Positions 1 through 10,569 of a stretch of 64,000 nt of DNA are shown here, in pieces (the first letter of the stretch is position 1; every line of letters starts with the position of its first letter). The position numbers were made by a program, and so were the translations under genes. Under the pieces are notes generated by a model, which was not told where the DNA came from, did no database searches, and worked only from the letters and a program-made list of their open reading frames with translations. The stretch comes from Saccharina japonica (taxonomy: Eukaryota; Sar; Phaeophyceae; Laminariales; Laminariaceae). Where the stretch lies: positions 704,593 through 768,592 of the forward strand of contig MEHQ01004020.1 of the NCBI GenBank assembly GCA_008828725.1. The letters are read 5' to 3'.

Positions 1-92
1 GGTTTGACGTCGGCGATCGCTACGAGAGGTTAGAAGCGCTCAAAAGTCAGAAGACCTCTGTGCCACCCCTCGGGCAGATGATGATCTACTAC

Positions 93-137
<45 letters not shown>

Positions 138-654
138 CAGTTAATAGTAGTAGTAGTAGCAGTAGTAGTATTTGTAGTAGTAGCAGTAGTAGTAGTAGTA
201 GTAATAGCAGCAGTAGTAGCAGTAGTAGTAGTAATAGGACTGTACTACTACTACTGCTACTACTACAATAAGCTAGTATCCAGGACCAAGTAAGCTTAGG
301 AAAAGTACTGCTATGTGTAGTTTTTTGTGTATGTGAAGGGTCCTGATTAGTAGTGATAGTGATTACTAGTGATTAGTAGTGATTACTATGCCCCCCCGTA
401 GTAGTGCTACAGTAGGCCTACACTACACTACTGTAGTGCTACACTAGTGCTCACGAAGGTGTTCGGTCAAGTATCAGCGTAGAAATACGGGGATGGGGGA
501 TGCTAGAGGATGGAGGAAAAAATGCCTTGGGTATAGCAGTATATATATATCGATCGTTGTTTTTTCATTGTTTTGATGTATCGAAAACTTTCGATATGAT
601 GTCGATATGATATGGATACGATATCCAACACTACCTCGCTTGCTCCGCCTACAG

Positions 655-727
655 CAGAGACCCGATGTCGATGTCACGCCGCCTCTCATTCCCGCCCCGT
701 TCTGTGATGTGGTCCGCGTATCGACAG
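655..727 (+). CDS. candidate FAN1 exon, upstream of the VRR-NUC exons
   Basis: A clean acceptor (CCGCCTACAG) and donor (CGACAG|GTACAAGG) bound 73 bases, which are one base of a split codon plus 24 codons, ending in phase 0. That agrees with the phase-0 start of the next exon at 1320. The chosen frame ends in SVMWSAYRQ. Joined to the next exon it places a Trp about 14 residues before a Gly-Gly pair, similar to the Trp...GG spacing I recall upstream of the FAN1 nuclease core. The rest of the translation is Arg/Ser/Pro-rich and not diagnostic. Another frame is also open, so this exon is tentative. Confidence 0.4.
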
Positions 728-1025
728 GTACAAGGATGTGCGAAGTGCCTGGTGCAACTGGCGGCGGTTCTCGAAGCAGCAGGTTAAATTGTTTTTGCGT
801 TTCCTGATGTTAACACGCTCGCTTTTTTTCGCTGCTGCTTGCCCGGACTTGTTTTGCCGTGTTCAGCCGCCGGTGATGAGTGACGAGGGAGAGTGGTTTG
901 CCTGGATTTAGTCGCCGTGCGATGCGGGCACTTAAGAAGAACCCGCGCATGAAAACTGGCGGGCCAACAGTAGAGTGCTACTGTAGAGTGCCACAGCACA
1001 GTACAGTAGACTACCGCAGTGATGG

Positions 1026-1056
<31 letters not shown>

Positions 1057-1319
1057 AATGATGATGACGATGATGACGATGACGATAGCGATGTGTTTCA
1101 CATTGGCTCATTTTCCTGACATTGTTAGATGGCGCCTTACTCGTATCTGTCTCATCGTTTATGGCGCCTTACTAATATTGTACTATTAATAGTGCTGTTG
1201 TACGAACAGTCTAAGGCTATCGTAGGTCCCCTATTTGTTTTGTGGCTGTCTAGCTCTAGACCACCGTCCCGAAAGGTTTACGCTGACTGCCCCAAAAACG
1301 CCTGTTTACTTTCACGCAG

Positions 1320-1399
1320 GCCTTGGAGATATCCGTCTCTTTCGGCGGTCGCACGTTGTCCAGGGTGTTGAGAATGCTCACCACGGACCTGCCACACGT
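1320..1399 (+). CDS. FAN1: FAN1 penultimate exon, start of VRR-NUC domain
   Basis: The acceptor TTCACGCAG and donor CACGT|GTGAGTACG bound 80 bases, encoding 26 codons plus two bases. The peptide contains SFGGRTLSRVLRML. This resembles the conserved Gly-Gly helix that precedes the catalytic Phe-Pro-Asp-Leu strand in FAN1-type VRR-NUC nucleases. The phase-2 end completes a Val codon with the first base of the exon at 2403. The intron between them carries a dispersed repeat also found near 9.9 and 30.0 kb. Confidence 0.7.
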
Positions 1400-2159
1400 G
1401 TGAGTACGCCAATTAGGCCGCAAAAAGCGAGAGGCCGCGTGGCACTATTCTACTAGCTTCCTGCACACTATTAATAGAACCCCAGCCAGCCGAAAAAAAA
1501 CGGGCTGACATGCTTGGAACTTTTACTCTGTGGGTACTAAGCCGATAATAAGGACGGGTATTTCTCCGAAGCTTTTACTTTGTGGCATTTCATTGCTTGC
1601 TTGAGACTGGGTGTAAGTGTGCGGAGTTGCAGTAGCAGCAGCGTAGCCTTGTGCAGGGCATCAAGTAGCTGTTGCGCTGTTGCGCTGTTGCGCTGACGCG
1701 TAGTTTGGGGTCTGGAGTGCTGGTTTCCGCAATAGCCGACGGGGGCCATGTCCGGCTTGCAGCAACTTCAGTTTCGCAGCCGAAAACATTTCTGACGGTG
1801 TCGTTTTCGCCTGAAATGGACACACTTTAGCACGTTTTCGAGGCTCTGGAGGTGTCTGAATATGCACTACCGTGTTAAATTATTTCCGGGCGTTTATTCA
1901 CGCACACATCGGGGTGCCCTCCGGGGGGCTGCCGCAACGTGACTTTCGGCACCTGTCGCGCTTCGTACATCACTCGAAACATGCTTAGTGATAACCCTGG
2001 TGTTGTGTCCCTTGCACGCAGTAGGTTTGGCAGCGGTCAGAGGGTCAGAGCGGCAGGGTCCACGGGGTGGCCTCGCAATGTTCAGCATTGCCCCCGCCCC
2101 CCCCGCGCTGGTGTAAACAAATCCGCCGCTGTTACCCATATGCAATAAAGTCCGCCTAA

Positions 2160-2345
2160 CAAGCGCTACTTGGTAGGATTCTGCTCACCCTTCACGCGAC
2201 TCGCCGAACACCCTACGGCGCTTCGCGGTTTTTGAAGTCAGTGCCTGCCTGGTCGTTGAAAACCCGACGTGCTCAAATTCTGCATTGTAGGGATGCGAGG
2301 GTCTATGGTCATATATACGACTACGGCCATGCATGGCATGAGTAC
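2160..2345 (+). mobile_element. dispersed repeat, plus-strand copy in FAN1 intron
   Basis: Contains GTCAGTGCCTGCCTGGTCGT, GAAAACCCGACGTGC, GGGATGCGAGGGTCTATGGT and ACTACGGCCATGCATGGCAT, collinear with the 29965-30135 copy in reverse. It lies just upstream of the last FAN1 exon. Confidence 0.65.
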
Positions 2346-2402
2346 ACCCCCTCGCTTGTTCCAGCGGCAAGCGTTGACCCAACCTTCCGTGCTCTTCCGC
2401 AG

Positions 2403-2697
2403 GCACTACGGTTTCCCCGATCTGGTTTTGTGGAAACCCAGGGGACGGAAAGGCGTTTCTCGAGGGGATAAGGGCGGAAGCAACTGGCGCACGGGGGAGT
2501 TCGGACTCGGTTGGCAGGGCAAGGGGCGGGGGTGGGAGGTGCAGGTTGTGGAGGTCAAGTCTCCGAGCGACACCCTGAGCCACGTGCAGAAGGCTTGGCT
2601 GCGGGAGCTTCATACTGCCCATGTCCCGGCCATGGTCTCTCGGGTGACGTTGAGGAGGGAGGGGGGAACTCGCGCGCAGAGGTACACGGATAAATAG
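2403..2697 (+). CDS. FAN1: FAN1-type nuclease, C-terminal exon with VRR-NUC catalytic core
   Basis: After the acceptor CTCTTCCGCAG there is one base of a split codon, then 97 codons and a TAG stop. The peptide opens HYGFPDLVLW. After a Gly/Arg-rich insert of about 35 residues it continues VVEVKSPSDTLSHVQKAWL, then RELHTAHVP. This is the PD-(D/E)xK order of VRR-NUC proteins: the Asp of FPDL, then Glu-x-Lys in VEVK. It is followed by a D-x-L-S-x-x-Q-x-x-W-L-x-x-L helix, the signature I associate with FAN1 (Fanconi-associated nuclease 1). FAN1 is a 5' flap/5'-3' exonuclease of interstrand crosslink repair. The catalytic residues look intact. The usual Gly after VEVK is Ser here, and the FPDL-to-VEVK insert is longer than I expect. 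A bare VRR-NUC protein is the alternative. Upstream SAP and TPR regions would lie left of the window. Confidence 0.85.
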
Positions 2698-3385
2698 TTT
2701 AGAAGCTTTTCATAAATTGGAGCTGCATCATCGGTTGCGAGTATTTCACACCTCGAACAGATGATGATCTCTCTGTTCGTAGATTGATGATCTAGTTCCT
2801 CACCTGCCGTTGTGAGAGGTTGTTTGTGCAGGATCTGCATGTGCAGAGCCAACCTACGTAGGAAGCATGTGCTAAATCATGCTGATTTTACGGGTCCCAC
2901 CCGGCAACGTGATGAGCTAGATCATCAAATATCGGGATAGATCTGCCTTGAAAGGTCTACTGCTTATACTGCTTTTAGATCATGAAGTAGGCACCGATGA
3001 TCTGGATGATTCAGCTTATTCAGATGGCGATCTGTCCCACTTGTAAAAGTAATTGTGGTGTTGTATACCGGTCTACATGGCTGGGTACGCGTGGAGGAAG
3101 GGCGATGGGCGCTTGGTAGTGCTGCGGAATCTCGCAGGTGTAGGAAGCCCTGCGTGGTTCGACTCGACATTCCCCCATGCAACGGACTGCACCAAACCTG
3201 CTGGTGTTCGTAGTGTGTTTGAGTTATGTTACTGTTGTTTCCTTTGACTATTTAGGGGTCTCACTGACCGTACGTTGCATCTGTATTGCTGTACATATCG
3301 CGTGTAACCCCTGCGTAGTATTTAGAGCTGCACCTGCACTCTACAGCACAAATTTCCGGGACCGACTACTGCTGTAGTACCCTTC

Positions 3386-3537
3386 TGTCCGGAAATGTAA
3401 GAAACGATTGGGTATTCATATTAGCGCCCAAGCGTTTCTTATATTTCCGGACATAATAATATCTAGGAATGACGGTAAATGTAAGAAACGTTTGGGTGTT
3501 TATATGAGCACCCAAGCGGTCCTTACATTTCCGGACA
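3386..3537. mobile_element. tandem pair of foldback (MITE-like) hairpins
   Basis: Positions 3386-3453 form a near-perfect palindrome. The left arm begins TGTCCGGAAATGTAAGAAAC, and the right arm is its complement ending TTTCCGGACA, around a short AT-rich loop. A second related palindrome at 3475-3537 uses the same arm sequence and ends in TTTCCGGACAGA. Two adjacent diverged copies of one foldback unit suggest a MITE or foldback element. Confidence 0.6.
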
Positions 3538-4118
3538 GAGTGGTACATAAGACAGATCAGACGATCTACATCTTTCGGGCAAGAAACAGCCGGGTTTACA
3601 TGATCTGTAATATCTAGATCGTGTTTTCCGGGTATGATCTGTATGATTTGTATGATCTGTACGATCTGCATGATACAGCTGTTGCACAGCATCTCTTACT
3701 GGAAAATTTGTGATCGTAGGTGATCTACGTACTGTAGATAGATGATGCAGCTCGTAATCTGCCCAATGGTGGTTACTCTGGACTTGGTTGGGGTTTGTTG
3801 GGGCGTTGGTCGGAACTCCGGACTCGGTTTTTCTCTTGCCATGATTGGCTTAAAGAAAACCTGTCGTCAAGGTGTAGTCAGCTATAGTACTCCATGCACG
3901 GAATATGATGCAGTACTCCATACGACGGCTTGTACATATGGGAGTTGCCGTAGTGAACTACGGTATTGTTATTGATATACCTGTTTTTCTCGACGTGGGT
4001 GCTTGGCAAATCGAAAAATGAGCAGTTTCACGAACACCAAACGCAAGGCTGCCCCCCCCCCCCCCCTCCCGCCCCTTTGAGATCGGCGTTATTCATTCGG
4101 TAAAGCACGCCAGAGGAT

Positions 4119-4157
4119 CATCGCAGGTCCTGTTTACTAGTATTTACTATGGTCCCC
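4119..4157. mobile_element. MITE fragment (CATAGTAAATA family), one terminal end
   Basis: Contains AGGTCCTGTTTACTAG and TATTTACTATGGTCCCCCG, the terminal segment of the family seen complete at 14571-14679 and 53323-53457. The opposite end is missing. Confidence 0.55.
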
Positions 4158-4530
4158 CGAAACAGAGCGCGTAGATGACTTTTCAAGGCACGCCTTGACG
4201 ATGTCGCCACACCACGCAGTGGAATTTTGTTTGGTACTCGTGCTCGTACGTAGTGCCTCGTGCCTCGTGTTTGTTTGCCGCATTCGTGTGTCATTTGATC
4301 GGTGTACGTACGCGCCAGCTTGTATCCGTTCAGCATGCATGTACATACGGGTATATATGTATATATGCATGCGTGGTGCATTTTTGTGATGGGGTAGGGG
4401 TAGGGTTAGGGTTTCCCAACCTGTTGCATATTTTTGTTGGTTAGAAAGGATAGCGTACTGGGTACTGGTCTTCTCAGTCACCTTTAATCTGGTGTATAGT
4501 CTATACCGTACAACGCGCAAGATAACACTC

Positions 4531-4747
4531 CCATCCAGACGGATGTTCATGCTGATTTTCTCCACCCAGACGGGCTCCAATGCTGGTTTTGTCCATCCAG
4601 ACAGATTTCCATGCTGATTTTGTCCATCCAGGCGGATTTCCATGCTGATTTTGTCCATCCAGACGGATTCCCATGCTGGTTTTGTCTATCCAGACGGATT
4701 TTCATGCTGATTTTGCCCATCCAGACGGGTTTCCATGCTGATTTTCT
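4531..4747. repeat. 31-bp minisatellite, about 7 copies
   Basis: Tandem units of about 31 bp built on CCATCCAGACGGATTTCCAT followed by GCTGATTTTG, with 10-20 percent variation between units. It ends in a poly-G run. No coding role is apparent. Confidence 0.8.
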
Positions 4748-5019
4748 TCACGCGGGGGGGGGGGTGTAGACTCCGAGCGAGGTTTCTCGTATGACGAGAT
4801 ATTTCCTAGATATTTCCTAGATATTTCCGGAACCACTTTTATCTTTGTGTGTATGATACCACCGTTCGTTGCTTTGGGTGAACATCGGGTGGTCGGAAAA
4901 TCGCCCAAGGAGGCATGCCGTCTTAAGTGTTACACGATACTGAGTCAGCGCTGACTGACTTGAGCAGACCAGTAGGTGGGTCCTTTATATTAATAGCGCT
5001 CACTGAGAGCCGTTGTTAT

Positions 5020-5265
5020 CGAAAAGAGTGTTTTGTCTTAAAAATTCCTGATTTTCGTTTTTTGTTATTTTTTTGTATTTCCTACTTTTCGTGTTGATTT
5101 TTATTTCCAAAAAAGAGGGAAATCTGCGTAGCGTTCCCTGATTTTTTTCATTCTGTTAAATTTCCCTGATTTAGGGAAAAGTTTTCTGTTCTTCCTCGTA
5201 GGTGTTTTCTCTCTCTCTTTTCGGGAAAAAGAGGGAATCAGAAAAAAAAAATGTTGTGCGATAGT
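5020..5265. repeat. dispersed repeat, copy 1 (second copy at 15520-15705)
   Basis: T-rich sequence with repeated TTCCTGATTT / TTTCCCTGATTTAGG motifs, a run of TCTCTCTTTTC, then GAAAAAGAGG and a tail ending near GCGATAGTA. The same motif order occurs at 15520-15705, so this is an interspersed repeat of about 200 bp. No ORF. Confidence 0.6.
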
Positions 5266-5299
5266 AATGGCTATTATAATACTAGTAAGACCACAATCG

Positions 5300-5625
5300 A
5301 TCGTCCAGATGGTCTAGTGGCACCCTCGAACGCTTCTAAGAGTTAATCTACGGAGTTCAAACCCCACGTGGGTCGGACTTTTGAGTTTATTTGCAAAAAA
5401 TAAAATAAAACACGGAATCAACTGCTGAGAGCGCCTATTAATAGTAGCGTGGGTAGGCACAATTCGATGAGAAAGGGCTGAAGTCTTCTCGCGATAAAAG
5501 TGTAAGGCACGAACCGCAGTGGGGGAGGAGGGAGAGGAGCCTACTTTGTGACCCCAGATCTGAGTTACGACCAGAAAGGAGAAATAAAAGAAGGGCGAAG
5601 ATAATAAATGGGATGGAAAAAAAGA
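5300..5625 (+). mobile_element. tRNA-derived SINE, full-length copy 1
   Basis: The head at about 5300-5376 has a pol III A-box (TGGTCTAGTGG, 5310-5320) and a B-box-like GAGTTCAAACCC (5353-5364), like a decayed tRNA. The body follows: CTTTTGAGTTTATTTGCAAA, then GTAGGCACAATTCGATG, GAAGTCTTCTCGCGATAAAA, TTTGTGACCCCAGATCTGAG and a purine-rich tail with GAAGGGCGAAGATAATAAAT. The same order occurs at 58975-59310. CTATTAATAG at 5435-5444 interrupts the body where the other copy has CTAG. Confidence 0.85.
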
Positions 5626-6469
5626 AAGAAAAAAAGTACCCCCTTCCTGAACTCTAACCAACAAATTACCTACCAGGTATATCACCAGGCGTGAGTTCGA
5701 TTCTCGGCGATCATGACCTTGCTTTTCAGTTGGCAAGCGATATCATCTGGATCTGGACCGTGCGGGGGTGAACGTAAAAAAAATCAAAGCGAAAACACGC
5801 CACTTTCAATTTTCGAGACCCAGACATGGAGGGTGTATACGTGCATACTAAAACCGAGTGAAAAATACGTCAAAAAATGAACGTTTTTCGTACTAATAAT
5901 TTATCCAGAACTCCCACCCCCCTGGTTTTTTGTTTTTCACGATTTTCATTATCACCTTTTTGCTATTAATAGTGTGGTGTCATTTTGTGTTAATAGTGTG
6001 GTGTCATTTTGTGTTTTTGTCGTTTATTCTGTATGTTCATTCTTATCATTTTGTTGATTCTGTTGATTCTGTTGATTCTTACCAGGTATCATTTTGTTCA
6101 TTGTTGATTTTGTTCATTCTTGTTTCCGTTGTGGAGAGGTGCGGTGAGCCCTCCGACGTTTCAGGGATAGTGTTGCTTGGAATTCGAGTGGAATCAGTTT
6201 TGCAGTGACTGGCATGATATGAAGGGTTAAGCTCCTACGAGTATACTTGAGGAGAGATTTGTTTGTACTTTCGAAGGGCGCATACAAATCATACATCACA
6301 CAAACGTATCATCCGACCATGTGGTTTTCACTTGTGCTGTGGACACGGAAATTTTATCTTGGTTTATTAATGGGGAACATACACATGATGTGATGAAATC
6401 GGTAGGGACCCTGGGAAGGCGTGCTGGACAACAAACATTTCGCTTATTTACACATACATACATTGATGC

Positions 6470-6660
6470 GTACATGGGTAGGCATAATTCGATGCGAGTG
6501 GATGAGGGGAGAAAGAGCTGAAGTCTTCTCGCGATAAAAATGCAAGGCCCGAACCGATGTGGGAGGGGGGAGAAGAGCCCACTTTTGTGACCCCGGATCT
6601 GAGTTACGACTATTAATAGGAAGGAGAGAGAAAAGAAGGGCGAAGATAATAAAGTGATGA
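6470..6660 (+). mobile_element. SINE body fragment (same family), headless
   Basis: Carries GTAGGCATAATTCGATGCGA, GAAGTCTTCTCGCGATAAAA, GACCCCGGATCTGAGTTACG and GAAGGGCGAAGATAATAAAG, but no tRNA-like head, so it is 5'-truncated. At 6610-6619 CTATTAATAG sits where related copies read CTAG (ACGACTAGGAAGG). Confidence 0.8.
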
Positions 6661-7629
6661 AAAAATAAATAGATTCGTAGTGCGTTGTGTAACGTGTACT
6701 ACCATGATCATCAATCAGCAGCCGTCGCTGACAGGTGACAGCTTTTAATTCTAACAGCAGCTGTTGTCATTATTATTAATAGTTTCGCTGTGACGTCAAC
6801 TCTAATACACAACAAGTAGTAAGTACCTCTTCGTATGATATAGATACCAGGTATATCATACGACACTACAACGCCACTACTCGTACACGAGCTGGTTCCA
6901 GCGATAACTTCAAGAACAGCAGTCAGTGCTCATAGGGCAAATAACATTCCTCCGTTCGCAATTTAGGTTCTTGGTGCGTACAAGCAAGTGCCGGGTATTT
7001 CGGTATTTCGTACCAGGTCCAGTATATACCAGGTACAACGACCGCAGCAGTAGTGCACCTACATGGTATGGTACTGCGGCAGTAGTGACAATAATCACTC
7101 AAAACAAAATAAACAAAAAAAAATTATGCGTTAGGCACCACCAGTAGATTGCAGAAGGTTGCTACTTTTAGGCTTTACTACTGCACCGGTACTACTATTA
7201 ATACTACGGGCCATGACCCTAAACCAAAACACCGGCCGGATGTTCGAAAACCGGCTTGTCGTGTGATACTGCTGCTGTCCCTCGTATGATATCAAGAATG
7301 CCCAGAGACGGCAATTTCCATTAACCATCAAGCCTCAAGGATTTTAAGCATCAACTAACCCTTCTTGATAGACAGCCAATTTACATTATTACTAATAGTT
7401 GCCGTCACTGCTGCTGTATTAGCCCCTTTGGGACTCAGTTTAAGGCATATAAAGGGATAGAAGGGATATAGAACGGATAGAACGGATAGTGACCAAAATA
7501 ATGATAGCTGGTGCTATCAGCCGTCTACGAACAGCGTGGGTGCCCCGGCATCACGGGTAGGGTAGGGTAACGTAGGACCCTGTTGCACCTTTTCCGCGCG
7601 GCTCCTTTGCATTGTGACTCGGACATTAT

Positions 7630-7805
7630 TTTGTATCACCCCCCCCATGTTTCTTTGTAATATATGGAAACAACGTAATGAGCGCCCAAATGTTGGAGGT
7701 ATCTCTATTAGGAGTAGGAACGGTGCTCCGTCTCGAAAGGGATGCGTGGTCAATGGTCAAATGACTAAGGCAAGCAACAAATGAGTACGCCCCCCCCCCC
7801 CCTCC
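7630..7805. repeat. dispersed repeat, copy 1 (second copy at 50205-50345)
   Basis: Shares TGTTGGAGGTATCTCTATTA, CGTCTCGAAAGGGATGCGTG, GTCAATGGTCAAATGAC and a poly-C end with 50205-50345, at roughly 90 percent identity by eye. A shorter relic is at 54555-54595. The minus strand is open for about 78 codons here, but nothing recognisable is encoded. Confidence 0.7.
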
Positions 7806-9870
7806 GCGCCTCAATGACGATGTTTATATCGCCAATTCTCTCCAAAAAAGAGCGTATATTTTTCCTTGACGGACGGCAAACTACTCTTAATACATAGATA
7901 GATACCTGGTAGAGTTTTCAGTAGTGTGGAATACTCGGCCCTACACCCTTCACTGGTGCCCGTTTTCATCTACGTGCGTACTGTAATAATATGACGAATG
8001 AAACGGAAGGTTTTTAGTTGTTTGGCCTTGTACCACTCACCACTAACCACTCCTACTCGTATGGCCACTGAACACCACTGATCGCTATTCATCGTCAATA
8101 TCCACCTTCCACCAACCTACCACAGAGTGAGCGCAGAGTGAGCACAGAGTGAGCACAGAGTACTATCAATACAACGGTTACAGTAGTATTATGTCCAGTC
8201 GTTTTCTGCAGTGGAATACTTTCACTCCGACTCCGAATACTTCAACACCCCCCCCCCACCCGTCTACAATCCTACACTGTAATGCAACTCCTACAAGGCC
8301 ATGTAGGTAGGTAGTAGGTAACGAGCGCGCCCAAGAAAGGCTTCTTTCTTCTCAAGCAGCAGCAGCTCGTATTATTGCATGTCAAATCATACATACAATA
8401 CTCGTAGTCGTACGAAATGCGAGCAGTAATGCTGTAATATCCCCGAAAACGCCGTGAATACGTACTACCCACGACGAATTGTAGCTGCTCATTGAGAATC
8501 ACGCAGCAGAGTACCATCTGCATCACAACGAAGAAGATATGCGTAGACTGCTGTAAAGGACTGCTCGTAGTCTATATGAATGTTGTTGTTGTTGTTGTTG
8601 TCTTCACATTAAAAACCGTGCCGGTCTCTCTATCCAGTACCTCCATCTGTCCGTACTAATCCAACACTTGACACGGTCGATTCCCGTGGTCACAGGCTAA
8701 CTTACCCAAAAAAAGGTATACTGAAATAAAAGTGGAACCCGAAGGGTCCGCAAAGCGATCAAAGCCAGTCAAAAACAGATAGTCTGGAGCCCTCCGCTCC
8801 CCTCTACACGCTATGTGAAGGTAAAAATAAAAATGGAAAAGTCAACATCACCAATCGGGGGTACACGCCCCCTGATTCTATCTTGGTACCCCTATAATGC
8901 CGGGGTGTTCCGTGCCGGGTTCACGCCGGGCAGGCAAAAAAATCGAGTCCTCCACCCCGATTATAAACGCAGACATGATACGGGGGAAGGGAACTATGGT
9001 CCCGTGTGACTGATGTACCCCCGGCCTGCGAGCAGTGTAACTGCAAAAGGTCAAAAACAACGAAGGGAAAAAGACAAAGACAAAGACAAAGAGACAAGTC
9101 AAAAGTACAAGCAAAGAATACTCGTATATGAATAGAAGAGTATTGATGCACACAATAAGCCGTTGATGAATGTTGTGCATGATGTATCATGTCATACGTC
9201 ACAAAAATGTTCGTTTTGTTCGATATCGTTTGCCGGACCTATCTGGTGTTTTTGTTTCTGCTGTCTTTGGTTCTTCCGTTATCAATCACGAATCACGAAT
9301 CAATGAAGCCAGCGTCTTTAGTATTTTACCTCGTACTGGTTCTTCTTCAACTACTTCCTCGTACGCACACGTACTTCCTTGTATATACGTATGATACGTA
9401 GCGCATAATTAAATACGCGTACGAGTAGAGATATGATTTTCACCCAGGCACTCGAACGAGTACCCAGCTATGAGCTACCAGGTACTCATATACGCGTATT
9501 TATCAATGAAGTATTGGGGGGTGGAGTGAAGAGGGTATATCAGCATATTGTCAGCTCGTCGTGCTGATGCGCACGCGATGATGATGGACTCGGTTACTTA
9601 TGATATAACCGGATGAGACACGACCCAGATTATACCAGGATTATACCTTGCTTGGGATTAGGTTAAAAGGGTTTGGCTTTAGGGTTGGCTCCTCCTCGAG
9701 TTTTACTGTTACAGTAGTTCATATGTTGGCCCGCACTTATCTTACACAATGTGTGCTTTATTACTGTACTCTATGATAGCAATGTGTGAAGGTGTTACCT
9801 ACTGAGTTATATATACAGTAGTAGGAGTAAAAGAGAAATTCGATCGAATACCCAGCCCAGGGTAAGCCTT
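7806..9870. other. intergenic, no gene seen
   Basis: Low-complexity and unique AT-rich sequence with short simple repeats, for example (TTG)n at 8581-8602, CAGAGTGAGCA repeats at 8124-8160 and (AAAGAC)n at 9070-9095. No exon-like frame with flanking splice sites was found on either strand. Confidence 0.5.
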
Positions 9871-10225
9871 ATAACCCCCCCCCCCCCCCCCCCCCCCCCA
9901 CGCTTGGTGCAAGCAATGTCTGCCTGGTTGGTGAAAACCCACCCGCGCTCTGAGCGGCGGGATCTTTGGGACGTAACGGTATCACCGTATATAAGCATGC
10001 GGCCGTACGTTGACCTATACCCGCTTCGTTTCAATACCAGGGAAACCAGGGAGATGTGTTCGTCCATAGGGACGCACGCGCAGCAAGCGTTTTTATAAAA
10101 GGAACGTTCGAAGTGAGATTCGAACCCGTGTCCTCGACAGCGTAAAATAATGTGTTACCCATACTCAGCTATAGGGAGGGGTAAAATATCGATCGATTAC
10201 CCAGCCCAGGGTAAGCCTTATAATA
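9820..10225. repeat. repeat cluster: poly-C tract, duplicated segment, tRNA-like relic
   Basis: A 25-base C tract lies at 9875-9899. The segment ACCCAGCCCAGGGTAAGCCT occurs twice, near 9850 and 10200. Between the copies, at 10108-10185 on the minus strand, a tRNA-like piece has an A-box match TAGCTGAGTATGG and B-box match GGTTCGAATCT. Its T-arm does not pair well, so I read it as a SINE or tRNA relic. The segment 9900-9960 matches the dispersed repeat at 2160-2345 and 29965-30135. Confidence 0.5.
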
Positions 10226-10436
10226 AGTGCACAATAACGGGGGTGACTACGGAATGTTGTTGGTGTCCCGAACATGGCTGCCCGTTTACGTTGTTGTTTT
10301 TTTTGTCGCGTTGGTCGTGATATACCCGGTACCTGTTAGTGCACCGCTCCCCGTTGAGCACGAGCTCTTAAGGGGTTAGTCCCAATTTCTTGGTGTCCAC
10401 AAAAAAAAAGCTTTCGTTCTTCCTAAGTAGGTTATA

Positions 10437-10442
10437 TTTATT
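10437..10442 (-). terminator. candidate polyadenylation signal of the ARM gene
   Basis: Reads AATAAA on the minus strand (inside GAAATAAATATAAC), about 130 bases past the TGA stop at 10570-10572. Position and sequence fit a cleavage/polyadenylation hexamer. There is no independent evidence. Confidence 0.45.
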
Positions 10443-10569
10443 TCTTCTCATTTTTTGCCTATACTACTCTTTAGTGTATCAGCAGTGCAGATTTTAGACC
10501 TCAGCTCCGAATTCAGGCTACGTATACTAACCTGAGCCAACAAAGCTACTTCCGACCGGGCGGCACACC

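Larger units (their letters stand above)
2698..4380. other. intergenic, downstream of FAN1; dispersed repeats, no gene seen
   Basis: No exon with coherent splice sites on either strand. A degenerate GATCAT-rich repeat lies at about 2870-3010 and 3620-3680. It shares the CCACCCGGCAACGTGATGAG segment with copies near 24.45, 33.53 and 56.18 kb. A double hairpin lies at 3386-3537. A poly-C run lies near 4051-4066. I see no perfect AATAAA just after the FAN1 stop. Confidence 0.6.

Noticed and set aside
4386..4415. Telomere-like GGGTAGGGTTAGGGTTT (also CCCTAACCCTAAGCC at 57718)
   Set aside because: Only two or three imperfect units within ordinary sequence; far too short for a telomere.
5300..5376. 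A functional tRNA gene (also at 58975, 49885, 45487 and 10108)
   Set aside because: A and B boxes are present, but the acceptor and T stems do not pair fully and most continue into a shared SINE body, so these are SINE heads or relics.
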